DNA of 64,000 bases from Denticeps clupeoides (lineage: Eukaryota > Chordata > Actinopteri > Clupeiformes > Denticipitidae), in the NCBI RefSeq assembly GCF_900700375.1, contig NC_041707.1, forward strand, positions 8,586,046 through 8,650,045, given 5' to 3'. Each line of letters opens with the position of its first letter. The stretch's first letter is position 1. Positions 50,004 through 61,341 of this stretch are shown here, piece by piece. Under the pieces are notes generated by a model, which saw nothing but the letters and a program-made list of their open reading frames with translations, had not been told where the DNA came from and made no database searches. The position numbers and the translations under genes are program-made.

Positions 50004-53000
50004 ATGCATTCTGCCATTCTGTGCCACGCCCACTCAGCCGAGGGGATAACCTAAGGCGACGCGAGTTGTTCCTCAAGGGGAGATAAAAACCATTGTCCAT
50101 TATGCATCCAAAATTCCACTGTCTTTTAACAACCGACTCCCTTCAAATTCAATCTTCACATTTTTCCCAAAAGCCCCCCCCCTTCAACTTAAATGAAATT
50201 ATAATAAGCAGAGACAATTCTGTGCAAAATGAAAGAGATCTGAAAAAGATCTAATTAGTCCAAAGGAAGTCGAGCTTGTGAGCCTGTTGTAATTAGTTTG
50301 GTTATCTTTATCCAGCACTGCCATTTAAGAGCACCGAGCAGCACACACACTTCCATCTAAGCGCCTTGGTTGCTTAGTTGGTGACTCAAGCAGGCTTCAG
50401 ACAAACACTTCCGTTAATAGCGCATTGATGAATAAACGTTTACTATACACGTGACATGGATTTCGAAAAATGTAACATTTTTGGTAATTTTCACTGAAAT
50501 CCATATCTGAACATGATCAGTTTGGTTTGGGGGAATCAATTCTTTCTGCAATATACCTCCTGCAATTGCAGTCAAACTGATATTTCAGCGGTCATGTTGA
50601 TGTGGATGGTGCATGGTTTTTAAAAAATGAAAGTAATTATTCCTTGTAACGTTCTGTGTGAACTGCAACTGTGACCAAATATTTGTCCAATGTTTTATTC
50701 TTAAAGGGCAACCGCTGCTTCTCTGTTAATGTAAGGGGGCAAAAACGGGATTTTCTGTAAATGAGGGTTTAGAGAATTATTGACTCATTGGAAATGAAGT
50801 TAGGGGTTTAGTACATAGGACAGGTCTTTCTTCCATGAAGTTCTTCAGTCAGAGCTGTGAAAAGTATAGACACACTGGAGGTAAACTCTTGACACTCCAT
50901 TTTTATCTTGTTTGTGGCATCTCTATCTAAGTGTGGACCTTATTTGTCTTCTTAATTGGAAGAGGTTAGTGTGTATGGATCTTTTGTATTGGACACAAGA
51001 GCAGCAAGGCAGTAGTAATAATAATAAAAAAAAAAAGTCTCCCGACATGCTTGGATTAACTGATTTTATTTTGCATTTGCATTAACCTACTGTTCCAGAA
51101 CTAGGTGAAACAACATATGTAAATTAATGCATTAAACACTGGAGTTTTTTAATATCTATATATGTTTACAAATAGTGCTAATCTAATGATTAATTGGGGA
51201 AAGGTCTAAGGTTCTGCATATATATATATATATAAAAAAAAAACACACTTGTTACAAGTCTTTGTGTTCTAATAATGGGAGGCCTAAGGAAGTTTTGTAT
51301 AGACTGCCATCTGCCATGGCAAGGTTGATGGAAAGTCAATTTGAGAGGTGCAGTTATCGCATTCTTTAACTGTCAGTCAAAGTGAGCCATTAAAAGGGAA
51401 AAATTACATTAAGTCTGTATGAGGAAATGGAAGACACCTTAATCTCAAAATGTCATATACCATTTATATTACAGGAAATTGAAAAACTGATGTAAATGGG
51501 AGGTCTGGGCTGGAAAGGCAGAACCACTTCATTGTGTTCTTTGTAAAGATCTTGCTGCTCAGAACCATCTACACTCCTTACATTAACCTGTATAAATGAA
51601 GAGTGACCTGTCTCTTGAACTGAACAATGTTTGTCTGTAACTTCACTGTCTTGAAAGACTGACCATAGCTATTGAGCAGTGCAAGATCTTAGCTGGTCTG
51701 TGGTTATGTTCACCAGAAGAGAAAAGGGGTATAAGCCGTCATTCACTGATCAGCTAGCCAAATGCTGCTGTATGTGAATATTCCTGAGAACTTGCTGCAA
51801 AGTTCAACCTAAGTCTTCATTTGTTCAAGCCTATTATACAAGTAATGGTTTAGTTAAAGATTTGTAGGTCTGATTCCTTAACTAAACAAATAGATAAAGC
51901 AAATAGCGGACATTAATTTTTATATACTGTAAAAATTAGTATATATGAAATCAGTCTAATACATATATGTCGGTACAGCACAAGGTTTTCCAGTCTTATT
52001 AAAACAGACGTGCATATGTGGAGGTGTTCCAGTTAAACCTGGTGACTGATTTGATACAGTTGGGGGGGTAGGAACGTGTAATACACGCTGACCCTGTGAT
52101 TGGACACCCCTGCAGCTCATTTAGTTTAACAGATAAAACACAGTAAACATTCTGTTTAATTTTAAGGTATTTTCTTACAGTATCTCTCAAATCATATTCA
52201 TCTGGTCAACCAAAATTTTTCATTTAAGGCAGATTTTGAAAATAAATTGTATCACATAACTTTACTCCTGATTGTTTTCTAGGGGGAGTCTTTGTGCATG
52301 AACTTCTGCAGTGTTTCACCTGGTCAAGCTGGCCCATAATGCACAGTGTTGCATCACTCAACCGAGGGGGGGGTCTAGAAGCAGCTGTATATAACAGTGC
52401 ATGCTTTAGTGAGAATCAATGTTTCAACCTTCACCTAAATCTTATTGAAGGGATGTATCTCCATGGTGCATGGTCTTAACAGTATGTTCATCTCCCCTTA
52501 CATATATGGTTAAAAAAACTCCCAGTTCAGGCAATAATTTTGTCTTGGAAATGGGATAATATGTTCTTTGGCTGTTCTGTGACGTTCAATCAAGTGTGCA
52601 GCAACTGCTGAGGAAATTATTGGATTAATATTCACTAATCTGGTGGTTAAATGTAAAAATGGTGAAAGAATGTCACTATTTCATTGTTGTTTCAGAGCCA
52701 AGTGACAGTACTGTTGCTTGGACAGGTCCAACAGGACTGGTCTTCCTGGGTTGCACTATACTCACATGCTTAATTCCAGCCCCTCCAGTCTCTCCCCTCT
52801 GTGCTTTCCATCGGTGGCCTATCTATAGATTCTCTGAATGCGTATTTCTTACTGTAACACTCTTGCTTTTTTGAGAAGTTTTCAACTGTTTTTGTAACAA
52901 AATGATGTCATGTGAGACATTCCCCTTTGTTTTGTGGAGTCTGTGATGTAATTGAGATGTCTGTATTTTTCCATAATTGGTACAATGTCTCAATACAGTA

Positions 53001-53221
53001 ATACAAGAGCTATAGTGTCTACTGTTCTATGTCTCGCCTATCTCATCCAACTATATTAAAGCATATTAAAAATGTGCACTATTATTTCTGAACTGAAAGA
53101 ACTTTCATAAGATTAGGGTTCAGAAATCATGGTGATTTTTTTTTTTTTTTTGCATTTCCTGTATTTTGTAAGGGTTTTCCAGTCTTGTAAAGTATGAACA
53201 TATTTGTCAAGGCACAATTCG
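50004..53221 (+). other. Probable long gmfb 3'UTR and intergenic DNA
   Basis: AT-rich, repeat-poor DNA without recognisable exons on either strand. GMFB has a long 3'UTR in mammals, so much of this may be transcribed; an ATTAAA-type signal occurs near 53055-53068 (TATATTAAAGC). Inference only. Confidence 0.45.
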
Positions 53222-53326
53222 AGTTTCAAGAGAGGTTTATTGTCAGTACAACAGTACACACTGTATACAGTGTCTTCAAATGCTGTTTAACACAGACCAG
53301 CCATAGTGCTTTTATTAAAAAATGTT
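53222..53326 (-). repeat. Dispersed repeat, second copy of the 24.5-kb type
   Basis: GTCAGTACAACAGTACACAC, AAATGCTGTTTAACACAGAC and CCATAGTGC match the copy at 24484-24572. Confidence 0.5.
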
Positions 53327-53748
53327 AAATTGTTTACACATAAATATGAATTTAGCTAAATTAAACCAAACTTGCCTATAAGATCTAAATCGGGACAACA
53401 TCAGTTAAGATGCCACACAAATGTCAAGTCACCAAAATCAGTGAGTAAGACCTCTCCATTAACCTCCATTAGCCTAGTAATGTAACATCACCCCAGATTA
53501 AATTATAGCTAAATATACAGTACACACCAAAGGTTTGGACACACCTTCTCATTCAATGTGTTTTCTTTATTTCCATGACCATTTCCATTGGTAGATTCTC
53601 ACTGAAGGCATCAAAACTATGAATGAACACATGTGGAGTTATGTACTTAACAAAAAGTGGAGACCTGGCCTCCACAGTCACCGGACCTGAACCCAATCGA
53701 GATGGTTTGGGGTGAGCTGGACCGCAGAGTGAAGGCAAAGTGACAAGA

Positions 53749-53821
53749 GCCTGGATAGCTCAGTCGGTAGAGCATCAGACTTTTAATCTGAGGGTCCAGG
53801 GTTCAAGTCCCTGTTCAGGCT
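53749..53821 (+). tRNA. tRNA-Lys(UUU)-like gene inside a Tc1-like element
   Basis: The 72 bases fold as a cloverleaf: acceptor GCCTGGA/TTCAGGC, A box TAGCTCAGTCGG, anticodon arm with loop CTTTTAA (anticodon TTT at 53782-53784), B box GGTTCAAGTCC. It matches vertebrate tRNA-Lys-UUU almost base for base. The fourth acceptor pair is T-A where I recall C-G in other vertebrates, a paired change. The discriminator position (53821) is T, not the usual G, and no run of four T follows within 30 bases, so it may be poorly expressed or a pseudogene. Confidence 0.85.
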
Positions 53822-53855
53822 AATTATTGATATACTACTAAATACATAAAGATCG

Positions 53856-54105
53856 GGGCAGTGGGGGCCTAGCAGTTAAGGAAGCGGCCATGTAATCAGA
53901 AGGTTGCCGGTTCGAATCCCGATCCGCCAAGGTGCCACTGAGGTGCCACTGAGCAAAGCACTGTCCCCACACACTGCTCCCCGGGCGCCTGTCATGGCTG
54001 CCCACTGCTCACTCAGGGTGATGGGTTAAATGCAGAGGACAAATTTCCCTGTGTGCATCGTGTGCTATGCTGCTGTGTATCACATGTGACAATCACTTCA
54101 CTTTA
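53856..54105 (+). mobile_element. SINE family B, full length, inside Tc1-like copy 5
   Basis: GGGGCCTAGCAGTTAAGG (A box), GGTTCGAATCCC (B box), body GCCACTGAGGTGCCACTGAG and tail ATCACATGTGACAATCACTT. It is close to consensus. Confidence 0.93.
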
Positions 54106-54589
54106 ACTCTGGGAACTCCTTCAAGACTGTTGGAAAACCATTTCAGGTGACGACCTCTTAAAGCTCATCGAGAGAATGCCAAGAGTGTGCGAAGCGGTAA
54201 TCAGAGCAAAGGGTGGTAATTTTGAAGAAACTAGAATATAAAACATGTTTTCAGTTATTTCACCTTTTTTTTAAGTACATAACTCCAAATGTGTTCATTC
54301 ATAGTTCTGTTCATTCATATGCCTTCAGTGAGAATCTACCAATGTAAATGGTCATGAAAATTAAGAAAACACATTGAATGAGCAGGTGTGTCCAAGCTTT
54401 TGGCCTGTACTGTATGTACATATTTTTCCAATTGGATGTACAAATGTATTTTATCTGTGCAGTTACTTAAAGTTAGATTATGCTTTTCAATAATATAATA
54501 GTAAGAACTGCAATGAACTATGTGTAAAATGCACTCAGGATTCGAACAATCCGATTCAAACTGAACCAATAGGTCGTGGTAATTGTGAA

Positions 54590-54726
54590 TCGTTGGCTGG
54601 TGTCTCGCGTTGTTTCGAAATCTCGCGTTATTTCCAGATTCCGACGCGTGCGCAGACGGGACGGAGGGGCTCAACAACAGCTCTCCACCGAGGGCGGCGC
54701 GGTGTGCTCAGTATCTGTTTAAAAAA
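54590..54726 (+). promoter_or_regulatory. cnih1 proximal promoter and 5' leader
   Basis: CG-rich DNA just upstream of the cnih1 start codon, in sharp contrast with the AT-rich DNA to its left; CG density stays high into intron 1 to about 54980. No TATA box seen. Confidence 0.6.
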
Positions 54727-57700
54727 ATGGCGTTCACATTCGCGGCCTTTTGCTATATGCTCGCTTTGCTGCTCACTGCGGCCCTAATCTTCTTCGCCAT
54801 CTGGCATGTAAGTAGAGCTGGCCTTTGTTCAGACGCAGTCGCTTTTTTGGAAACGCGACTTTGCGTGGAGGAACAAGGAAGCGCGGTCGGTGGTCGAGGG
54901 CCGCTAGCTCGCCCGCTGATGGGATCTTTTGGCCGGAATGAATGGCCGAACTTAACGCCGAAATTCGCGGCACCTCGTCCTTCCGCGGAATAATTTTGCC
55001 CGTGAGAAATGTCACGTTTCCATGATGCAGTCCTTGTTTTTTTCATTTATTTACATGATTACCACTTTGCTTACAGAGTATAGCTGGTATTCGGCGTGAC
55101 TGAATTAATTAAAATTTGCCACTGGACAGCGATTTTTTTCAGGTTCACTGTAACTCATTAGCGTTGTTCTTTGGTCTCCACCTTAGAAAGGAAAACCTTT
55201 CTGCTCTAGGGTCAGTTTGATGGACTCTCGGCATGAGCCTTCAACTCGTCTCATTTACATTTACGGCATTTATCAGATGGCCTTAACAATCAGTAGTTAC
55301 TCGGGGTTAAGGGTCTTACTCGGGGTCACAATGGTAGTAAGTGGAGTTCGAACCTGGCTCTTCTGGTTCCCACTTGGCTCCCATTCAGCTCCACTGTCTT
55401 TTAATCGTTGTTGTCCTTGTTCAGTGTACAGAACGTTTAATATTTTATAGTCTGTATAGGTAGTTTAAGTTTAAATTAGTGCTTAACACACTCGCCTATG
55501 AACCAGGAGACCCAGGTTCAAATCCCACTTACTACCATTGTGTCCCTGAGCAAGACACTTAACCCTAAGTTTGCTCCAGGGGGGCGGTCCCTGTAACTAC
55601 TGATTGTAAGGTGCTCTGGATAATGGCGTCTGATAAATGCTGTAAATGTAAATTCAGTTAATTTTTTGTAAATGCATGTGTAATATGTGTTTCTTACTAT
55701 AGGGGTCCAGCTGGAACAGTTTTTCAAGACAATGAATGCAGTTGTACTGACTACATCTTTCCTAAATCTCTCAGCAGGCTTGGTCCACGTGTGCTTGAAT
55801 GCTCGCTGCTCTACGGCATCGTAGTCGTGTCTGACTTAATCCAATAAGCCTAAAAGAATCAGTATCAGAAAAGTAAGGTAGATGAGGGGGGTGGCATGTT
55901 CCACAAATATGGAGAGAAATAGTCAGCCAGGTAATGGAGGGCTACGTTTTGAATAAATCTCTGGTTCCTACGTTGCGAGCTTTGTCGCACATTCAGCATG
56001 TTTGTAACATGAATTGCGAAGCATGTGACCAGCCAGAAAATTGGAGTCATGCTGTTGCTAGTTTAATTTTTTTCACACGATACAAAGGTGCCTAGTGTCA
56101 TGCGCGAAGGATCTTTTAGGGGGGGGGGTGAAGTTGCCGTTGTCTTTCAGCCAAGGGACTTTCAAGCAGACCCACATTTTTTTTAGCATTGTCACTTGTT
56201 TCATCCTTCTTCCTGAACATCTGCATTACTGTCAATCTGGAAAATCTTGGCTTCAACATCATGCTTTTGTAAAACTCCCTTTGTTGTTGTTTTTTTTTTG
56301 TATTGCAGATAATTGCTTTTGATGAACTGAAGACAGACTACAAGAATCCCATAGATCAGTGTAACACGCTAAATCCGGTGAGTGCACGTGTGTGTTTGTG
56401 TTTTTCTGCATGCATATTTATGAGCTTTGGTCTGTGTTTTTGGTGTGAGTGGTAGGAAGATTCCCTCTTCTCTCGTAAGTCTGCACTGGTACGCTACAAA
56501 CTGCAGTGAATTTGTCAATTGTCCAACACTAACACTCAATGTTTTTATCTAATCTGTTTTTTTTGTTTTTTTTTAACTTGTTTTCTTATTGCATTCCATT
56601 TTTCTAATGGCACAAAGACAGTTGAAAAGGTCAAAAAGATTAAAAGGGTCAAAATTGCTTTGAAGGTTTGTACCAACTTTCAATTCTCAGTCCAGTGCGT
56701 CCAGTCCAGTCCATCTGCACGCGGAGAGTGCTTGCAAATGTCTTTTCAGTTAACATCATGACACCGTTCTCGATCCCAACCTTCGTCAGGTCTACCTCAG
56801 CATGTTTGCCTTTAGGCGGTTACCCGAGATCTCTGTGGCGCTTTTCTTGTATTTATTCATTATTTGCACTTGCCAGTGCTGAATACTACTGTCTACTGTC
56901 TGAATGAATAAACTTTTTTTTTTTTTTATATATATGGTGGTGGTAGTAGCCTAGTGGGTAACACACTCGCCTATGAACCAGAAGACCCAGGTTCGAATCC
57001 CACTTACTACCATTGTGTCCCTGAGCAAGACACTTAACCCTAAATTGCTCCAGGGAGACTGTCCCTGTAATACTGATTGTAAGTCGCTCTGGATAAGGGC
57101 GTCTGATAAATGCTGTAAATGTAAATGTAAATATATATTTGCAGAGAAATTCTAGCCTTGCTTGCCCTTTTGTGTCATCTCATTTTGAACAAGCTGCTTT
57201 ATACGCCCTTATTAGAGAGTGGGAGTGTAGAAGGCGGCAGGAATGTAAAATGAGGGCATCAGATGAAACGCAGGTGTTTGCTGTTCCCTTCACCACAAGT
57301 GTTAACTGAAAAGACTTGCAAGTGCTCACAACATGCATGAGTTCTTTTTACAACCTCTCCTGTGTGTTGCATACAGTATTAATCTGATTAAAGACAATTG
57401 CTGCAAAATATATATATTAGCGGAAAGTGGAAAGTCACTCTTTGTCCCCCCTCCCCCGGCCCTTGTTTCTACAACGGCTGCGGTAATAACGATCCAGAAC
57501 ACACACACACTTGGTCCGTTCTCTTCGTCTGCAGTACATTCGTCCAAGGATTACCATAACTTTAAATCAAGATGTCCAATCTGCCCGAGGGAACTGTTGT
57601 CCGTAACCCTCTATTTTGACGCCAAGTTTTGCCTCGTGTGTTCATTAGATGGGGTGAGAAGTGGTGTGTGTGCATGAGGCTCTCCTGTACGAGTGTAAAA

Positions 57701-58491
57701 TCGGATTGGCACCATGGTTTAGAACCAGGGTTTGCACGAGTGCCTGAGCTCACATGCGTTCCGGAAGCACTTAATCGGCCCTATGCATTATCTTACATCT
57801 CAGCACCTCACGGCCCATGGCATCTGCCACTTCTCCTCATGGAGCTCAGAGGCCGGGCTGGTGTTCTTGCAAGCTGCTTCAAAGCTAAACAGAAGACTAA
57901 AGGACTTCTACAAGGGTTTTTCTTATTACTGAATGAACGGATAGTTTCTTTACGCCAGTGGTGGTGGTTTGCAGCACTTACACTTGGATTGGTTTTCCGT
58001 ACGATATCAATGCATCTTATGGCATATCTTTTTTTAATAATAAGCATTGGCATTCCAATTTATGGTTTAGATTGCAGAGATTTGGCTCTGACTGTAGAGA
58101 TTTGAGGACCAGGCTGCCCCCATCTCCCAATTGCATGTTCCTTGTCCAGTCATTGTCTACCTCTGTAAACTGATGAGGCTGTTGAATAAATTAAAGCTCT
58201 AATTAAGGTAATATACTTAAATACACATGCGTTCACTAAATTAATGAGTAGTTACGTGGTAGTGTTGAAGTGTTGGGCTTTGGCAACGTGGCGCAAAACC
58301 CCTCCCCAAACCCCGTAGATGTTAAACCCCTTTTTCAGTGGCCTGCCGATGCCCTGCCTGCCTCCGGCCCAGTCAGTGCTGCATGGCTTTCCTGTGAAGC
58401 GTCCATCTGTGCCACTGCATACCCACCGCACAAGGCGTAGTCTGTCCACCTGCCTCTCACACCTGAGCATGGTGTGGCCCTGCAAGGCTGT

Positions 58492-58523
<32 letters not shown>

Positions 58524-60220
58524 CTCTGGAAAGCACACATGAGATTTGCATCAGTTTGGGTTCTGTAGATATGACCTGTTTGTCTTGGGGAATTAAATTA
58601 ATGTTAGATTAGATTAACACGTTGCTGAAACTGCACTCCCTGAATACTAAAATTGATCGCTATTCTCCACCCCAGAGAGAGTAGCTTCTTAGTGCCAGTG
58701 GTCTGACCCGTCCTGGTCTAGTTCTGGGACTCTTGTCCAGATGTTTGGGTCTAGGCAGTATGCGTTTCATGGAGAAATCTGTAACCAGGCTTCATTCACA
58801 AGCACAGACCTATTGGCACAGTTGTTATTAAATTTAATATGTACCTGAATTGTGCCATGTCATAATCAAATTGTGACCACTCTGTTTTGGAATATTACAT
58901 CAAACCCTGTATGGAATTCCCTGGCACTTCACTTTTTAACTCAGGGGGGGGAGAATGGGTGTTGCTTGACTAACACTGCCACCATAGCATTCCACAGTGA
59001 TTCTCCTTCACATCTGTGACATGATTATAGGAGCAGTCCCTTTTTTTATTCATTTTGACATGGCAGCATAGCAGGTGTACACTAGAGCTGTAATACGGAG
59101 TAAAAAGTTAGGCTCGGCCCAAGCCAGACAAGTACAGCTTTTTAAAAGCCCGTCTTTCTTTGCCTGTGCTACAAGTTCTATAATAAGAGGGAAAAAGGCA
59201 ATGTGCAGGTATAAAACATAATTGGCAGAGTCTAGCCTCGGTTTCACTTCCTCAGCATCCATTTTCGCATCTCCGTCGTAATAATAAAGAACCTGACCAA
59301 AATGATCGAGATAGAGCTTGAACCGTGTCGGGCTCGGGCCAAAATTTACAGCTCTAGTGGGCTCCCTTTAAAACTGAGGTAAAGAGTTTGCATAAAGCTA
59401 TGAACAAGGCAAAAGGTTTAACTCGGGAAGAAAATAGAGGTAACTGCAACTGTGTTTCTAATTTAATTAGATATTATATTGGGTTCTCCGCAGCACATTT
59501 AACAAATTGCATAGACAGTGACTCAATATTCTGTCCAGTCTTTAAACTGGTGCTGGATTGCAAGTTCAGATCATGTAATGGGCCTTTTTTAAGCTTTCAT
59601 GTTATATTTGGATATTGATTTAAATGGATATTGATTGAAATTAAATAAATTGCCAGACATTAGTGGCAATTCGTAGATGAGCACTAATATTTCTGCATGC
59701 AGCTCATTGTAATGAAGTGTGTGTTCTCCTTCCAGCTGGTTCTTCCAGAGTACCTGATCCACGTGTTTTTCTGCGTGATGTTCCTGTGTGCGGCAGAGTG
59801 GCTGACGCTCGGCTTGAACATGCCCCTGTTGGCATATCACGTCTGGAGGTGGGCTTTTATCCAGTTACATTCTCGCTTGTAAATACGTACGACTTTAACG
59901 CTCCATTAATCTCCCTCTCAGGTACACGAGTCGGCCAGTGATGAGCGGACCGGGTCTGTATGACCCCACAACCATCATGAACGCGGACATCCTGGCCTAC
60001 TGCCAGAAAGAAGGCTGGTGCAAGCTGGCATTCTACCTGCTTTCCTTCTTCTACTATCTCTATGGGTGTGTATAACATTAAAACACAAAAGGGCAGGTTC
60101 AGTCGGCACATCAAGGATGTGAAAATACGAATGTGAAAAGTCTCACTTTTTTTTACGGATTGTCCTTGTACCCCCCCTTCCCATCTTTTCAGAATGATCT
60201 ACGTTTTGGTGAGCTCCTAA
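54727..60220 (+). CDS. cnih1: cnih1, protein cornichon homolog 1
   Basis: CNIH1 is an ER/early-secretory membrane cargo receptor that loads TGF-alpha family and other transmembrane cargo into COPII vesicles. Five exons join in phase: 54727-54807, 56309-56377, 59736-59848, 59922-60065, 60193-60220; 144 aa, the human length. Protein: [20 protein letters not shown] (first membrane segment), [40 protein letters not shown] (second), [58 protein letters not shown] and MIYVLVSS (last). It lacks the extra loop of CNIH2/3 between DQ.N and VPEY, as expected for CNIH1. Intron 1 has an inverted pair of SINEs; intron 2 has one SINE and a small TIR element. A possible 48-nt extra exon at 56618-56665 is discussed separately. 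Confidence 0.97.
55252..55371 (-). mobile_element. SINE family A fragment in cnih1 intron 1
   Basis: Tail CATTTACATTTACGGC, then CACAATGGTAGTAAGTGG and box B complement region GAGTTCGAACCTGG; the head is missing. Confidence 0.85.
55481..55653 (+). mobile_element. SINE family A, 5' truncated, in cnih1 intron 1
   Basis: Starts GCTTAACACACTCGCC, keeps box B GGTTCAAATCCC and ends TGTAAATGTAAATT. It is opposite in orientation to the copy at 55252. Confidence 0.88.
56936..57130 (+). mobile_element. SINE family A, full length, in cnih1 intron 2
   Basis: Box A GTAGCCTAGTGGGTAACA, box B GGTTCGAATCCC and TAAATG tail. It is inserted in a (TA)n tract, with ATATAT on both sides. Confidence 0.92.
58487..58514. 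repeat. (TG)n microsatellite
   Basis: Pure TG run in cnih1 intron 2. Confidence 0.93.
59080..59359. mobile_element. Small TIR element (MITE), hAT-like, in cnih1 intron 2
   Basis: The 280-bp unit begins CACTAGAGCTGTAA and ends with its exact reverse complement. The next bases are also roughly inverted (GGCTCGGCCC and GGGCTCGGGCC). A short minus-strand frame ([15 protein letters not shown]) may come from a transposase N-terminus but is too short to assign. No clear target-site duplication is seen. Confidence 0.7.
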
Positions 60221-60475
60221 GCTGAAGACACCATCTGTATGTAGGATACAAAACAGATTTTGTTTGGAACATCTGGAGATCATGCTAATCAAAAACTGAA
60301 TTTGGACCTTTTTCGGAGACTCTTTTCATGTGGTGAGATGATTTTCGAAAGTATGATGAACTCTGAATACCCCTAATAATCCAGACAGGACTACTCGGTC
60401 CTTCCCACCGAGGAAGGACATTTACACTAGGCCCGGACATCTAGCTTTCTCTTGCTTTTATGTTTCTTGTATGCA

Positions 60476-60509
<34 letters not shown>

Positions 60510-61341
60510 TTTTAAAATATTCTTTTTCTTCTTAAATGAAGTAAAATGAATAGACATCACATCAGGTAAAATATTTCAAAATGCATTATTTACAAATAAA
60601 TAAATGTTTGTCTGTGCATCATTGTCAAACTATAATTGTGTGAAAATGCCAAATTTTTCCTGCCTTTTTTTTTTTTTCCCTCCCGCCACCATTGCATAAC
60701 TTACAGTGCCACATCTGTAGAATTTTTATTTATATAGTAAGATCTGCTGGCTAAATGACTCCAGTGTTTTGTGTGGGTTTTTTTTTTTTTTTTGGTCCTC
60801 ACCCGTTTTTGACTGACTCCAAAGAAGGAAATGTATGGTTTTGTGATACTACTGTCTGCAATTTAAATTTCTTTTATTTGCAATGATTTAATTTGACATG
60901 TTAGGTTCCACAAACCCGATAACCCTCCTCCATGTATCTTAATTATAATATATACTCTGACAGCTGATTAGGAACAAGCTGTAAGTAAAATTAAATTAAT
61001 TTTTTTTTTTCTTTTAAATGAGGAAATATAGACTGTCCACGAGTTTTAGTATAAAACCACACCTCTAGCCTTATAGAAGTGACATGAAGTTTAAAATAAA
61101 AATGTCCCAACTCATTTCAATCTGACTGTCCTTCCAAGCCAAACTTACAAACATTACCTCTAGAAGGTTTAATATTGCAAACACCAAATTAAATTGATAC
61201 ACAGCATTTTTAGAATGTACAATCACATTAGTTATACAGGTTTGTAAAGTGCCCTTCAAATACCACACGCACAAATTCAAGCAGTTTTCTTTCCAGCACT
61301 TCCAATCTATGAAAATTCAGCAAGTCACAGGGCAGGTCAGG
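60221..61341. other. Convergent 3'UTRs of cnih1 (+) and cdkn3 (-)
   Basis: The two genes face each other. A plus-strand AATAAATAAAT near 60595-60605 may serve cnih1 and minus-strand AATAAA motifs (plus TTTATT near 60727) may serve cdkn3. A run of about 28 T lies at 60479-60506. No other feature is seen. Confidence 0.55.

Larger units (their letters stand above)
53518..54412 (+). mobile_element. Internally deleted Tc1-like element, copy 5, carrying a tRNA-Lys sequence and a SINE
   Basis: Left end CAGTACACACCAAAGGTTTG, right end AAGCTTTTGGCCTGTACTG. The transposase-derived text runs to GAGTGAAGGCAAAG (53740) and resumes with CTCTGGGAACTCCTTCAAG (54108). In other copies only about 20 bases separate these. 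Here 53741-54107 holds a tRNA-Lys-like sequence, about 30 bases of AT-rich DNA that still includes CTAAATAC, and a family B SINE. Confidence 0.9.
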
